From Paenibacillus sp. JNUCC-31 (GTDB lineage: Bacteria; Bacillota; Bacilli; Paenibacillales; Paenibacillaceae), in NCBI RefSeq assembly GCF_014844075.1, contig NZ_CP062165.1, positions 2,666,001-2,730,000 on the forward strand: a stretch of DNA of 64,000 bases. The letters are read 5' to 3'. The translations under genes were made by a program, and so were the position numbers. Numbering within the stretch: position 1 is the stretch's first letter; each line of letters opens with the position of its first letter. The notes under the pieces were generated by a model, which had not been told where the DNA came from, made no database searches, and was given only the letters and a program-made list of their open reading frames with translations. This document shows positions 50,005 to 58,120 of this stretch, piece after piece.

Positions 50005-50436
50005 ATGAATACACGTCGTCCCTTTTCAAAAAGGAAAATAATCATCCTATCTATAGTGATTCTCTTCATTGGATTAGTTATTTCTATGGTTTATCAGGCG
50101 CTGGAACCCTTTAGACATTTAAGGATCACGATTCACAATCAGTCCGACTATGATCTTTCAAATATTACAGCACGCGTGAGCAGCGGCATTGACTCGTCCG
50201 ACACAAACAATCCGGGTACCCTATACGCCTTAAAAAAAGGTGTCCCCAGCGGGGAACAAGTGAAGTTCGCTCCACAGCTGCGACTCTCCGGTGAAGGATC
50301 CATCCATCTGGAGTTTACGGACAGCCGTGGTGAAACCCATAACAAGACGGTTTGCGGTTATACCGAATACTTGTCTGGCAACTCCTATGTGACTGTAACC
50401 AACGAAACGATAACCGTGAAAGAGGAATGTATGTAA
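50005..50436 (+). CDS. Unknown membrane-anchored protein
   Basis: 143 residues. A basic N-terminus (RRPFSKRK) precedes one membrane span (IIILSIVILFIGLVISMVY). About 110 outside residues follow, beta-rich, with LRITIHNQSDYDLSNITARV and SIHLEFTDSRGETHNKTV. It has one Cys pair. I do not recognise the family. The ATG at 50005 follows AAAGGAG (about 11 bases); an ATG at 49981 has no site. It is transcribed opposite to the GNAT gene and followed by two hairpins. Confidence 0.6.
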   Translation: MNTRRPFSKRKIIILSIVILFIGLVISMVYQALEPFRHLRITIHNQSDYDLSNITARVSSGIDSSDTNNPGTLYALKKGVPSGEQVKFAPQLRLSGEGSIHLEFTDSRGETHNKTVCGYTEYLSGNSYVTVTNETITVKEECM

Positions 50437-50474
50437 TAACGATACTTCGTCCAAGAACTTATGTTAAAATATAG

Positions 50475-50538
50475 GGGCGAGCGACCCGCCAAAGTTTCTC
50501 GCCCAAAGTCGATTGGATTATTCCATCGGCTTTTTTAT
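50475..50538 (+). terminator. Two tandem hairpins ending the 50005-50436 gene
   Basis: GGGCGAG..CTCGCCC (50475-50504) is followed by AAGTCGATTGGA..TCCATCGGCTT (50506-50532, one mismatch) and TTTTTTATTTT. The second overlaps the 3' end of the Spo0E-like gene on the opposite strand, so the two genes are convergent. Confidence 0.75.
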
Positions 50539-50688
50539 TTTAACCTGATTGTATTGATTAATTAGATCATCCAGGACCATAGATTGCTGTATAACATGAG
50601 GATGAAGCAGATCTCCATAGTCCATCTTAAGTTGATAGAGCTTTTTCCTCGCTGCTTCGATCTGCAACTTAAGCTCACCACAATCCAT
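50518..50688 (-). CDS. Spo0E-like sporulation regulatory aspartyl phosphatase
   Basis: 56 residues. Two short helices, the first DCGELKLQIEAARKKLYQLK, the second with the signature QSMVLDDLINQYNQ, matching the SQxLDxLIxxY motif of Spo0E phosphatases. These dephosphorylate Spo0A~P and delay sporulation. The ATG at 50688 follows GGGAGGGG. It lies just past the terminator of the quorum-sensing pair, on the same strand. The acidic Asp of the motif (LDDLI) is intact. Confidence 0.82.
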   Translation of the reverse strand: MDCGELKLQIEAARKKLYQLKMDYGDLLHPHVIQQSMVLDDLINQYNQVKIKKPME

Positions 50689-50760
50689 ATTCACCCCTCC
50701 CTGTTGTAACATTCTAGTCCATTCTGCTAATTAGTAGGAAATCAAGCGAACTCCAACACG

Positions 50761-50812
50761 AAAAAGCTCCCTTCAACGTAGACAATTCATCATTCTACTT
50801 GAGGGAGCAGCT
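50761..50812 (-). terminator. Terminator of the receptor-propeptide pair
   Basis: GCTCCCT (50766-50772) with AGGGAGC (50802-50808), and inner CAACGTAGA with TCTACTTG. On the minus strand TTTTTCG follows. It closes the receptor plus peptide operon 34 bases past the peptide stop. Confidence 0.8.
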
Positions 50813-50845
50813 CATATAAAAAAGGCGTATTTTCAGAAATACTGG

Positions 50846-50983
50846 TTAACTCCCTGTGCCGTGGCCATTCGCCTTTATGATTGCTGGATGGTCTATTTCA
50901 AGGGAGATTGGTTGAATAGTAGGCATAATTACTCCTACGGCGATACTGCATGTAAATATAAATGTTGCCAATTTCATCTTCAT
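50846..50983 (-). CDS. Probable exported propeptide of an RRNPP quorum-sensing pair
   Basis: A 45-codon frame starts seven bases past the stop of the receptor gene, on the same strand. Within the stop region CAGGAGGTTTGATGACGAATG the ribosome site AGGAGG lies 11 bases upstream of the chosen ATG. An ATG overlapping the stop at 50990 reads another frame. The peptide has a Sec-type leader (basic MKMK, then LATFIFTCSIAVGVIM) and a polar tail ending AIIKANGHGTGS. That is the layout of PapR, Phr and AimP precursors. The mature signal is likely a short C-terminal piece; the exact cleavage site is not visible. Confidence 0.72.
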   Translation of the reverse strand: MKMKLATFIFTCSIAVGVIMPTIQPISLEIDHPAIIKANGHGTGS

Positions 50984-50989
50984 TCGTCA

Positions 50990-52333
50990 TCAAACCTCCT
51001 GAATCAATTTTTTGTATCGCAGTTTAGCTTCTTCGACTGCACAATACCGAAATTCTTCAAATAATTTTATACATTCTAGAATACTATCTTTATTCTTAAT
51101 TTTAATTGCAAAATCCATACCTCTAAGGATCAGTTCATATCCTTTGGTGAAATTTTGATGTTGAAGATAGTATCTCCCTAAACCAATAATAAAAGTACCA
51201 TATTGATCATTCGTATATTGCTCGCTGATTTTTCCAATACGGCTACTCTGTTCTTGGTACATGAAATAACCATCATATGCTTCAAGAACTGAATCAATGT
51301 TGATATCAAATCGATTTGCCGCATTCACAATTGCACATAAAGCAGGAAAGATCTCATTTTCTCTCTCAGAGATGTAGTTGATATAACTTTGGATAACCTC
51401 TGTTTTACCTGACATTAGTTCATATAGATATCGGTTGCCTTCTGCCCATTCCTCAAACTGACGAATAACAACGGTTTCCTCTTCGCTCGGATCATTTACC
51501 CAACTATAATCGGTGTACATAGACACATATTGAAGTGCTTTTTCATATTCTTCATAATAGAAACAAGCCTCTCCAAGCATCAAATATGCGTATAAAACAT
51601 AGAATATAATCTGCTTTTTAGGGTTATCTTCCACTACTTTTGCTTTTTTCTTTAACTCATAATGAATCATTGCTTTTAACTTTAACTGATTAGCAAGGCT
51701 CCTCACCTTTTCCCATCGACGCAACGATGCATACACATTAATCAAATCGTTCAATCCATCAAGCTGGAAGGATTCATCAAGCCGATCTACAAGAAACTCA
51801 AACTGCGTAGCAAGTGCAAGATTGCTCAACTGATCCTTGGACAGTCCGATTGTGAACAAACGATACTGACTTAGAGCCAACCGTTCAGAATGCTGCATTT
51901 TCTCGCCCTCGGCTACACAAAGGTACAGGGGCTTGGCCGCTTCAAGCCTCCCTTCACGATATAACTGTTCCGCCAACTCGAACAAAAGCGGTGCATAGGA
52001 AAGATTATCCATAATTAGACTAACGGCTTCTTCCATATACTCGACCTTACCGAGTTCGGCACAACGGTATAAAAAAGGTCCAAGTCTTCGCCAATCCGGG
52101 CTTGTATGTACAAAACACTCATGTATGTATAATTCATAGAAGTAACCCTCTGTTAGACCCATCCCGGCAGTAAGTCGATCCAACTGCTGCATGCCTATTG
52201 GACGCAGCCCGTTCAGCGTACCACTCAACGTTCCTGAGTTAATTCCCGATATCTCAGAGAATTGATTGAGTGTCATATGGTTAGTTTTTAGATAGTCTGC
52301 TAAATGATCACGTATTGTGGCTACTGAATTCAA
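50990..52333 (-). CDS. RRNPP-type peptide-responsive transcription regulator (XRE HTH plus TPR-like repeats)
   Basis: 447 residues from a TTG at 52333 with AAGGTGG seven bases upstream. An N-terminal XRE-type helix-turn-helix (about residues 5-60; TLNQFSEISGINSGTLSGTL) is followed by about 380 all-helical residues rich in TPR-like pairs (LYREGRLEAAKPLYLCVAEG, YLMLGEACFYYEEYEKALQY, YYLQHQNFTKGYELILRGMD). This is the architecture of PlcR, AimR and the many Paenibacillus receptor proteins that bind a re-imported peptide. The gene immediately precedes a propeptide frame on the same strand. Confidence 0.85.
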   Translation of the reverse strand: MNSVATIRDHLADYLKTNHMTLNQFSEISGINSGTLSGTLNGLRPIGMQQLDRLTAGMGLTEGYFYELYIHECFVHTSPDWRRLGPFLYRCAELGKVEYMEEAVSLIMDNLSYAPLLFELAEQLYREGRLEAAKPLYLCVAEGEKMQHSERLALSQYRLFTIGLSKDQLSNLALATQFEFLVDRLDESFQLDGLNDLINVYASLRRWEKVRSLANQLKLKAMIHYELKKKAKVVEDNPKKQIIFYVLYAYLMLGEACFYYEEYEKALQYVSMYTDYSWVNDPSEEETVVIRQFEEWAEGNRYLYELMSGKTEVIQSYINYISERENEIFPALCAIVNAANRFDINIDSVLEAYDGYFMYQEQSSRIGKISEQYTNDQYGTFIIGLGRYYLQHQNFTKGYELILRGMDFAIKIKNKDSILECIKLFEEFRYCAVEEAKLRYKKLIQEV

Positions 52334-52577
52334 AGGTACACCACCTTCCAAGAAAAATTAAGCAATGGTCAATAAAATAATACTATATTTTTGAATTTAA
52401 TATCAATATTTTACTTGTAAATAATTTACTTTTATTATAATGATATTTATCTGCTTTGCTTAAAATGTTGTAAAGAATAGCCTGGAAGAGGGCTAAAAAG
52501 CCTTTGTCATAGAATACGATCAAGCATCAGATCTATATCCACACGGTCGGGAGTCCACAATAAGACATCCGTGAGAA

Positions 52578-52814
52578 ATGTCAACGCATCCATACTTGGG
52601 CGACACTTTAGATGCAGCCAGCGTCACTAAAAATGCACTGGCTAGGGAAGCAAAAGTAAGACCAAACCTTATATATGATTTGTGTGAAGGAAAAACGAAA
52701 AGGCTTGATTTAGATACCTTAAATAACATCGTGAACACTCTACGGGCAATGACAGGAAACGACTATACTCTTATAGATGTGTTAGAGTACATACCGGACG
52801 ATGATAAGGTGTAA
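52578..52814 (+). CDS. Small Cro/CI-type helix-turn-helix protein
   Basis: 78 residues. HTH centred on SVTKNALAREAKVRPNLIYD with KRLDLDTLNNIVNTLRAMTG as the recognition and dimer part, like HTH_26/XRE families. The ribosome site is weak. It is transcribed away from the RRNPP receptor and followed by a strong terminator. Possible phage or plasmid-like regulator; target unknown. Confidence 0.7.
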   Translation: MSTHPYLGDTLDAASVTKNALAREAKVRPNLIYDLCEGKTKRLDLDTLNNIVNTLRAMTGNDYTLIDVLEYIPDDDKV

Positions 52815-52878
52815 TAAAACAAACTGGGCTGAGCATTGTCAATGGAGCCTTCACCTTCTCACTTTCAAAGAGAAACAC

Positions 52879-52919
52879 AAACAAACCGTCCATGTTTACT
52901 TTGGACGGTTTGTTTGGCT
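52879..52919 (+). terminator. Terminator of the small HTH gene
   Basis: Perfect 14-bp stem AAACAAACCGTCCA (52879-52892) with TGGACGGTTTGTTT (52902-52915). Confidence 0.85.
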
Positions 52920-52976
52920 TACTACTGACTTCTGATTATGTTAAAACAAGCACGAAATAGATAAGGCGCTTTAAGG

Positions 52977-53266
52977 ATTTGATAAGTTGTACTCCATACG
53001 GAGTGCAGCCGACCCACTTCCGCCTGGATGATTTCAATCCACGTGCTCCATACGGAGTGTGACCAACAAGATTTGCAACAATACTCTAACACAGTTAAAT
53101 TTCAATCCACGCACTCCATACGGAGTGCGACCCTAGCAAGTACAAATTATCCAAAATAGATCGAGCTATTTCAATCCACGCACTCCATACAGAGTGCGAC
53201 TGCGAGTAACCTCTAGGTTTGTATTCCACAATTATTTCAATCCACGCACTCCATACGAAGTGCGAC
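52977..53266 (-). CRISPR. Small decaying type I-C-like CRISPR array, no cas genes in window
   Basis: Four 33-base repeats at 53031-53063, 53099-53131, 53168-53200 and 53234-53266. Each reads ATTTCAATCCACGCACTCCA then TACGGAGTGCGAC on the plus strand, and no two are identical. Spacers are 35, 36 and 33 bases. A fifth, degenerate repeat (about 52977-53009) keeps only the 3' half. On the minus strand the repeat starts GTCGCACTCC and ends GGATTGAAAT, typical of type I-C, so transcription is probably on minus and the degenerate end is leader-distal. No cas gene is within 11 kb. Confidence 0.85.
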
Positions 53267-53269
53267 AGC

Positions 53270-53319
53270 GGAAACACACGTAATAAAGTCGCAAAATTTA
53301 GACATTACTACGTGTTTCC
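53270..53319. repeat. Hairpin at the leader side of the CRISPR array
   Basis: GGAAACAC (53270-53277) pairs with GTGTTTCC (53312-53319), extended imperfectly inward (ACGTAATAA with ATTACTA). It lies directly after the last repeat, where a leader is expected. Confidence 0.5.
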
Positions 53320-53409
53320 CATAATTATAACAAATCTTATCTACATTTATGATATAAAACAGCCTAAATCGAACATCAGTGTTGCCAAAAGGTCACAAAA
53401 AAGTTGTTT

Positions 53410-53457
53410 TCGGGTGCGAATCCTTCAGGGAAATCGTGTGAGCTTGGGATTCGCACC
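53410..53457 (-). terminator. Terminator of fni
   Basis: Perfect 11-bp stem GGTGCGAATCC (53413-53423) with GGATTCGCACC (53447-53457). CTTTTTTGTG follows on the minus strand. Confidence 0.8.
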
Positions 53458-53475
53458 TCCATTTCGGTCCCCTAT

Positions 53476-54546
53476 CTAACGCCGCCGCTCGACCAAACGT
53501 GGCGTCCCTTGCAACTCTTCGATTCGTCCGGCGCCGATGCCGAACATGACGGTACGCAGTTCGAACTCGACTTGCTCCAGCCGCTGATCCAGTGCCTCGT
53601 CGGAAGCGACCGCAGACTCCAGCAACGATCGGCCAAACCCCGCCAGGTCTGCACCTAGCGCGAGCGCTTTGGCCGCATCCACTCCGTTATATAGTCCACC
53701 ACTGCCGATCAGGACACCATCCGGATTCAGTGCTTTCACTTCCTGAATACTTTCCGCTGTAGGAATGCCCCAATCGGCAAATGCCTCTGCTGCAGCCCGG
53801 CGTACCGGATTGTTGTTTCGGAACTTCTCCACCTGTACCCAACTGGTGCCACCCGCTCCAGCCACATCGACAAAGGCTGCGCCTGCTTCATACAATCGCT
53901 GTGCCGTCACTCCGTCCATGCCAAAGCCCACTTCTTTCACGCCAACAGGCACATCCAACTGGTGACATAAATCCTCGATCCGTTGAAGTAACCCGCTAAA
54001 GTCGGTATTTCCCTCCGGCTGAAAAATCTCCTGCAAACTGTTCAGGTGAAGCACAAGCATGTCCGCTCCCGCAATCTCAACGGCCCGCTGGAAATCGGCC
54101 GTGTTGAAGCCGTAGTTCAGCTGCACCGCACCGAGGTTCGCGATGACCGGAATATCGGGTGCCCAGCGCCGCACATCGAAGGTATTGGCCAGCTCCGGGT
54201 TTTCTACAGCGGCTCGAATCGAGCCTACACCGAGTGCCCAGCCCCGGGCATTCGCGACACGGGCCAGCCGTTCGTTTATGGCGCCTGTTGTCTTGCTTCC
54301 GCCTGTCATCGAACTGATGAGCAGCGGCGTACGCACGTTTTGACCCATAAAAAAAGTTTCCAGGCTCACGTCGTTAAAATTCAATTCAGGTAACGGGTTA
54401 TGACGAAAAGAATACCGCTCCATCCCGCTGGTTACCCCTTCTCCTGCAACATTCTCCTCAAGACAGAGGCGCACATGCTCCAGCTTCCGTTCTCCCGTGG
54501 CCACCTCGGGAAGCAGCCGTTCGCTGGCCCGTTCTTGTTCATTCAT
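53476..54546 (-). CDS. fni: Type 2 isopentenyl-diphosphate delta-isomerase
   Basis: FMN- and NADPH-dependent enzyme that interconverts IPP and DMAPP. 356 residues. Signatures: TPLLISSMTGGSKTTGAINE, ALGVGSIRAAVENPELANTF, then PVIANLGAVQLNYGFNTADF and GVKEVGFGMDGVTAQRLYEA; and the FMN-phosphate loop DGVLIGSGGLYNGVDAAKAL. AAGGAGGTCTCATC precedes the ATG. Isolated gene with its own terminator. Confidence 0.95.
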   Translation of the reverse strand: MNEQERASERLLPEVATGERKLEHVRLCLEENVAGEGVTSGMERYSFRHNPLPELNFNDVSLETFFMGQNVRTPLLISSMTGGSKTTGAINERLARVANARGWALGVGSIRAAVENPELANTFDVRRWAPDIPVIANLGAVQLNYGFNTADFQRAVEIAGADMLVLHLNSLQEIFQPEGNTDFSGLLQRIEDLCHQLDVPVGVKEVGFGMDGVTAQRLYEAGAAFVDVAGAGGTSWVQVEKFRNNNPVRRAAAEAFADWGIPTAESIQEVKALNPDGVLIGSGGLYNGVDAAKALALGADLAGFGRSLLESAVASDEALDQRLEQVEFELRTVMFGIGAGRIEELQGTPRLVERRR

Positions 54547-54666
54547 GATGAGACCTCCTTATGTGAGAATAGTGCTGATGGACAGAATAACCTGTCAGTT
54601 TCAGATTCCTTGCCTCTATGTAACGTACAAAATATATGAATTGGATCTATATATGTTCAACTAATA

Positions 54667-54713
54667 TTTACACGATAACAGCGATCAGAAAGTTGTTCTA
54701 TCGTCAGAGTGTC
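54667..54713. repeat. Collapsed copy E of the dispersed palindromic element
   Basis: Retains TTTACACGATAACAGCGATC plus AGAAAG and ends TCAGAGTGT. It has the right-hand half seen in copies A and D, while most of the left arm is missing. ACACGATA pairs with TATCGT..GTGT. Confidence 0.55.
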
Positions 54714-54856
54714 CATGGAGATATCCATTAGTTTACTTATATGGTTTAGACGTATTACAGGTCAACTCTATCCAGTATACCGTTCCACACCTTCGATGGA
54801 AAGGGCGCCCCGAAACAGAACTTCAGCTTGGATTTCGGGGCATGCTCCTCCAAAAA

Positions 54857-54870
54857 TGACCAACTGGTCA
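54857..54870. promoter_or_regulatory. Operator-like palindrome without an adjacent intact gene
   Basis: TGACCAACTGGTCA is a 6-bp perfect inverted repeat around AC, like TetR-family operators. No intact regulator or exporter lies next to it. Confidence 0.35.
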
Positions 54871-54989
54871 AAATAGTTGAATAGATCAATGAAATGAAAA
54901 AAACACCCCTCGCGCTCTTGCGTCAAAGGATGTCCTGTATACACTAACCTATACCTTTTATTGAAGTCCTGCTTTAAGAAACATAAGAA

Positions 54990-55890
54990 TCAGTACCTTA
55001 GCCCAGGCGGCCGCTCTGCAAAATACTCACGTTCCATCCACGATTGCCAATCCGCTGAATCTCCGGGCATAATCCACTGCGGGTAACGTGCATTCTCTGC
55101 ACGCTCATATCCCTTGCTCCCAAGAACAAAGCGCATATGCGGGAACTCGCCCGCAATTCGTCCCAAAAGCTGATCACACAGCTCAAGCAGTTCAGAACGG
55201 GTAACCGAAAGACAGACCAACCGGATGTTCTGCTCTCGAATGATGGGGAACACCCCCTCTTCCGGCGTATTAGCTCCGAGATAGAGCACTTCTGCACCAT
55301 TTTGCGCATAAAGAGCGAGAACAACAATAACCCTACCTGATGATGCTCCCCTTCCGGGCACATGGCCAGAACTTTGGGCAGATGCGGATAGATCGGGAAC
55401 AGATGGAAAAACTGATAGAAGCGCTGTGAGATCAACTGTGTCATGAAATGCTCCTGAGCAACCGAAGCCCTGCCCTGTTCCCAGGCATCTCCAACCCGAA
55501 CCAGAATGGGTACCAGCACATGATAAAACATGGAATCATATCCGTACATGGTGAAGCCGGAATCTATTAGCCCATTGGCCCGTCCACCCTGAAAGTTGTA
55601 TAGCGAGTCGTAGATCTGATCGGCTATACGTTCATACGCCTCATCCATCGTGGGTACTGGAGCTGTTAACGGCGTGGGCAAAGCGGCCTCAGGTGGTGGG
55701 GTGGTTTTGTTCGCCTTGAGCATGCGAACCGCTTCCGAAATATTGGTCTGATGCTGCTCTACCTGCTCTTTCAACCAGCGCAGATCCTCGACAATCTCTG
55801 TCAATTGAATCCATTGAATGGGGCGCTCTGCGTCAATGTTGTTATCCGGGTGGTAATAGAAGTCAGCAAGCACAGAAGGGGGAGCTAACA
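54990..55890 (-). pseudogene. B12-binding sensor regulator (MerR/CarH-like), frameshifted and lacking its HTH
   Basis: The first part encodes the end of a MerR-type helix (VEDLRWLKEQVEQHQTNISE), a B12-dependent photoreceptor-like helical domain (DSLYNFQGGRANGLIDSG; WEQGRASVAQEHFMTQLIS), and the start of a cobalamin-binding domain (VLAMCPEGEHHQVGLLLFSL). At a TTTT run (55300-55303 on plus) the frame breaks. The rest of the cobalamin domain continues in another frame: NGAEVLYLGANTPEEGVFPI, and then to a stop at 54990. One extra A on the minus strand would restore it. The N-terminal HTH is also missing, cut off by the divergent PLD gene. A sequencing error could explain the shift but not the missing HTH. 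Confidence 0.75.
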
Positions 55891-57366
55891 TTGTTTTCTT
55901 TTGGCCGCAAGACATCTGACCGCAAGTCTTCACGCGGCAAATTTCCATACATACGAACAGGTCTTGGATTACTGGTATTATGGCTTATTACCGTTATGCT
56001 CTACCAGACCTATAAGCCATTACCACCCGGCATTTCCTATGAAAGTCCGGTATACCGTGTGGATCAGGTGCAGTTTCTCACTGATCTGACCTACCCCTCC
56101 ACTGACGGACAGATGGAGCACGAACAGCAGATCTTCCAACGCATGCTTCAGGTTGTCGAGGAAGCGGAACAGTTTGTCGTGGTGGATATGTTTTTATTCA
56201 ATAACTACCAGCACAAAGGGCAGCATTTTCCACCTGTCAGCACAGAGTTCACGGACGCCCTGGTCGCCAAAAAAAATCAGAAACCGGATATGGACATCTG
56301 GTTCATTACGGATGAGGTGAACACCAACTACAACTCTGCGCCCAATCCGCTGCTGGAGCGGATGAAACAGGCCGGAATTCATGTAGTCATCACAGATGTG
56401 GACCCTTTACGCGATTCCACTCCCGTGTATTCTGCTGTATGGCGCACCTTCTTTCGGTGGTTTGGTCAATCCGGGGATGGATGGATTCCGAACCTGATGG
56501 CAACCGACGGACCGGATGTCACTCTGCGCTCCTACCTCAAGCTGCTTAATGTGAAAGCCAATCATCGCAAAGTTGTAGTCAGCGAGAAGACGGCCATTGT
56601 CTATTCGGGCAACATTCATGATGCCAGTGCATACCATTCAAACATCGGTTTTGAAATAACTGGGCCCGTAATTGGGGATATTCTTGAGTCGGAGCAGGCT
56701 GTACTGAACTTTTCGGGCGGGGGCAAACTCCCTTCGTATACCGCCCCTTCCACAGACCCGAATAAGGGGGATTTGCGAATTCGTTATCTGACCGAGGGCA
56801 AAGTAAATGACGCGGTGCTCCATGAGATTAATCTATCCGTAAAAGGTGACACCTTATGGATGGGCATGTTCTACATCGCTTCACCTAAAGTATTGGACGC
56901 TCTGCTCGAAGCCTCGAAACGCGGTACCGAGATAAAGCTTGTCCTCGACCCGAATGAAAATGCCTTTGGTCAGGAGAAGATCGGCATTCCCAATCGTCCT
57001 GTAGCTGCCGAGCTGCATGATAAGTCGGATGGCAAGATTCAGATTCGTTGGTATAACACAACCAAAGAGCAATACCATACCAAACTGATGTACATTGCCA
57101 AAGCTACCGGAGATCATATCGTCCTTGGCGGATCAACCAACTTCACCCCCAGAAATATGAATGATTATAATCTGGAGAATGATCTCTGGGTCGCTGCCCC
57201 GGCAAACAATGCCTTTACGCAAAGTATCGCGAATTACTTTGATCGATTATGGAACAATGAGGATGCCAAGTTCACCCTGGACTTGGATGAGTTCCAGGAA
57301 AAAACGACATTTTTGAAAGAAATCGTATATAAGCTGCAACTGATCTTGGGTTTGACGACCTTCTAA
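55891..57366 (+). CDS. Phospholipase D-family protein (cardiolipin-synthase-like)
   Basis: 491 residues from a TTG at 55891 with GGGGGAG six bases upstream. N-terminal membrane span (LGLLVLWLITVMLYQTY). Two PLD half-sites: NHRKVVVSEKTAIVYSGN (about residue 223) and YHTKLMYIAKATGDHIVLGG (about 394). The first lacks the canonical Asp spacing of a strict HxKxxxxD, the second has His-Lys and a later Asp. It could synthesise cardiolipin or act as a nuclease or phosphatidyltransferase; I cannot tell. It starts within 120 bases of the damaged B12-sensor gene, divergently. Confidence 0.8.
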   Translation: MFSFGRKTSDRKSSRGKFPYIRTGLGLLVLWLITVMLYQTYKPLPPGISYESPVYRVDQVQFLTDLTYPSTDGQMEHEQQIFQRMLQVVEEAEQFVVVDMFLFNNYQHKGQHFPPVSTEFTDALVAKKNQKPDMDIWFITDEVNTNYNSAPNPLLERMKQAGIHVVITDVDPLRDSTPVYSAVWRTFFRWFGQSGDGWIPNLMATDGPDVTLRSYLKLLNVKANHRKVVVSEKTAIVYSGNIHDASAYHSNIGFEITGPVIGDILESEQAVLNFSGGGKLPSYTAPSTDPNKGDLRIRYLTEGKVNDAVLHEINLSVKGDTLWMGMFYIASPKVLDALLEASKRGTEIKLVLDPNENAFGQEKIGIPNRPVAAELHDKSDGKIQIRWYNTTKEQYHTKLMYIAKATGDHIVLGGSTNFTPRNMNDYNLENDLWVAAPANNAFTQSIANYFDRLWNNEDAKFTLDLDEFQEKTTFLKEIVYKLQLILGLTTF

Positions 57367-57398
57367 TTAAAGTTGAACTCCAATTTCTAAGCATACAC

Positions 57399-57428
57399 CC
57401 GCCTGTACACATCGTGCAGGCGTTTTTT
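57399..57428 (+). terminator. Terminator of the PLD gene
   Basis: CGCCTG (57400-57405) with CAGGCG (57417-57422) and inner CAC with GTG, followed by TTTTTT. Confidence 0.88.
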
Positions 57429-57433
57429 GTGGC

Positions 57434-57484
57434 TTGACAGCGAATGTGAAATGTGAAAATATAGATTACCTAACGACCGTTAGG
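57434..57484 (+). promoter_or_regulatory. Promoter and palindromic operator of the TetR-SMR operon
   Basis: TTGACA (57434-57439), an AT-rich -10 zone around AAATATAGAT (57457-57466), then the perfect palindrome CCTAACGACCGTTAGG (57469-57484, 7-bp arms). The operator covers the likely transcription start, so the TetR product probably represses its own operon. Confidence 0.65.
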
Positions 57485-57496
57485 AAGGTGATGTTA

Positions 57497-58120
57497 ATGA
57501 CTGCACATTCGATTCGGGATGCTGCCCTGATCCATTTTGCAAGAGATGGTTATGAAGGAGCTTCCTTAAGAGCAATCGCAGACGAAGTCGGGATTAAGAA
57601 ACCGTCCATATATGCACATTTTAGCGGCAAGGATGACTTGTTTTTGCACACGCTTGCGCATGCGTTCAAGGATGTTCAGCGTCGAACGCTGGAATACTTC
57701 CGTGACCATTCCGGTCTCCCTCTGGAACAGCGGTTAAAGGGGTTGCTGATGTGGTTTGAGCTAGAGTACAACTCCAACGCCTCTGCCCGCTTTATGCTGC
57801 GTATGTGTTACTTTCCGCCGCTTGCACTATATAGCGAAGTAATGGATTTGGTGTATCCATTTCTGGACGGGATGGAACGCTCACTGACTAGGCTGTTGGA
57901 GCGTGAGATTCGTAATGGGGGCATGCCGGCTGTTCCGGTAGAACAAGCTGCAATTGCTTTTATGACTTTTCTCGATGGCATTACGGTCGAGATTATTTAT
58001 GGAAGCTCTCGTCGATACAAGAGACGTATTGAAGCGTCCTGGCCTGTGTATTGGCACGGCATTCAATATCTGAAAGTAGAGGCACAGACAAAGGTGCCGA
58101 AAGGAGATTCATCATCATGA
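57497..58120 (+). CDS. TetR/AcrR-family repressor of the SMR pair
   Basis: 207 residues from the ATG at 57497, chosen because AGGAAGG is eight bases upstream; earlier in-frame codons lie in the operator. N-terminal TetR helix-turn-helix: HFARDGYEGASLRAIADEVG then IKKPSIYAHFSGKDDLFLHT. The C-terminal ligand domain is typical in size. It overlaps the first SMR gene by ATGA. It probably senses a toxic cation and releases the operator. Confidence 0.88.
   Translation: MTAHSIRDAALIHFARDGYEGASLRAIADEVGIKKPSIYAHFSGKDDLFLHTLAHAFKDVQRRTLEYFRDHSGLPLEQRLKGLLMWFELEYNSNASARFMLRMCYFPPLALYSEVMDLVYPFLDGMERSLTRLLEREIRNGGMPAVPVEQAAIAFMTFLDGITVEIIYGSSRRYKRRIEASWPVYWHGIQYLKVEAQTKVPKGDSSS

Larger units (their letters stand above)
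54547..54989. other. Gap between fni and the damaged B12-sensor gene
   Basis: 443 bases without a gene. It contains a collapsed copy (E) of the palindromic element, a 9-bp hairpin GCCCCGAAA..TTTCGGGGC (54807-54841) and an operator-like palindrome (54857-54870). Confidence 0.55.

Noticed and set aside
53095..53277. A 60-codon minus-strand open frame with thrice-repeated VWSAWIEI
   Set aside because: It is the translation of the CRISPR repeats, not a gene.
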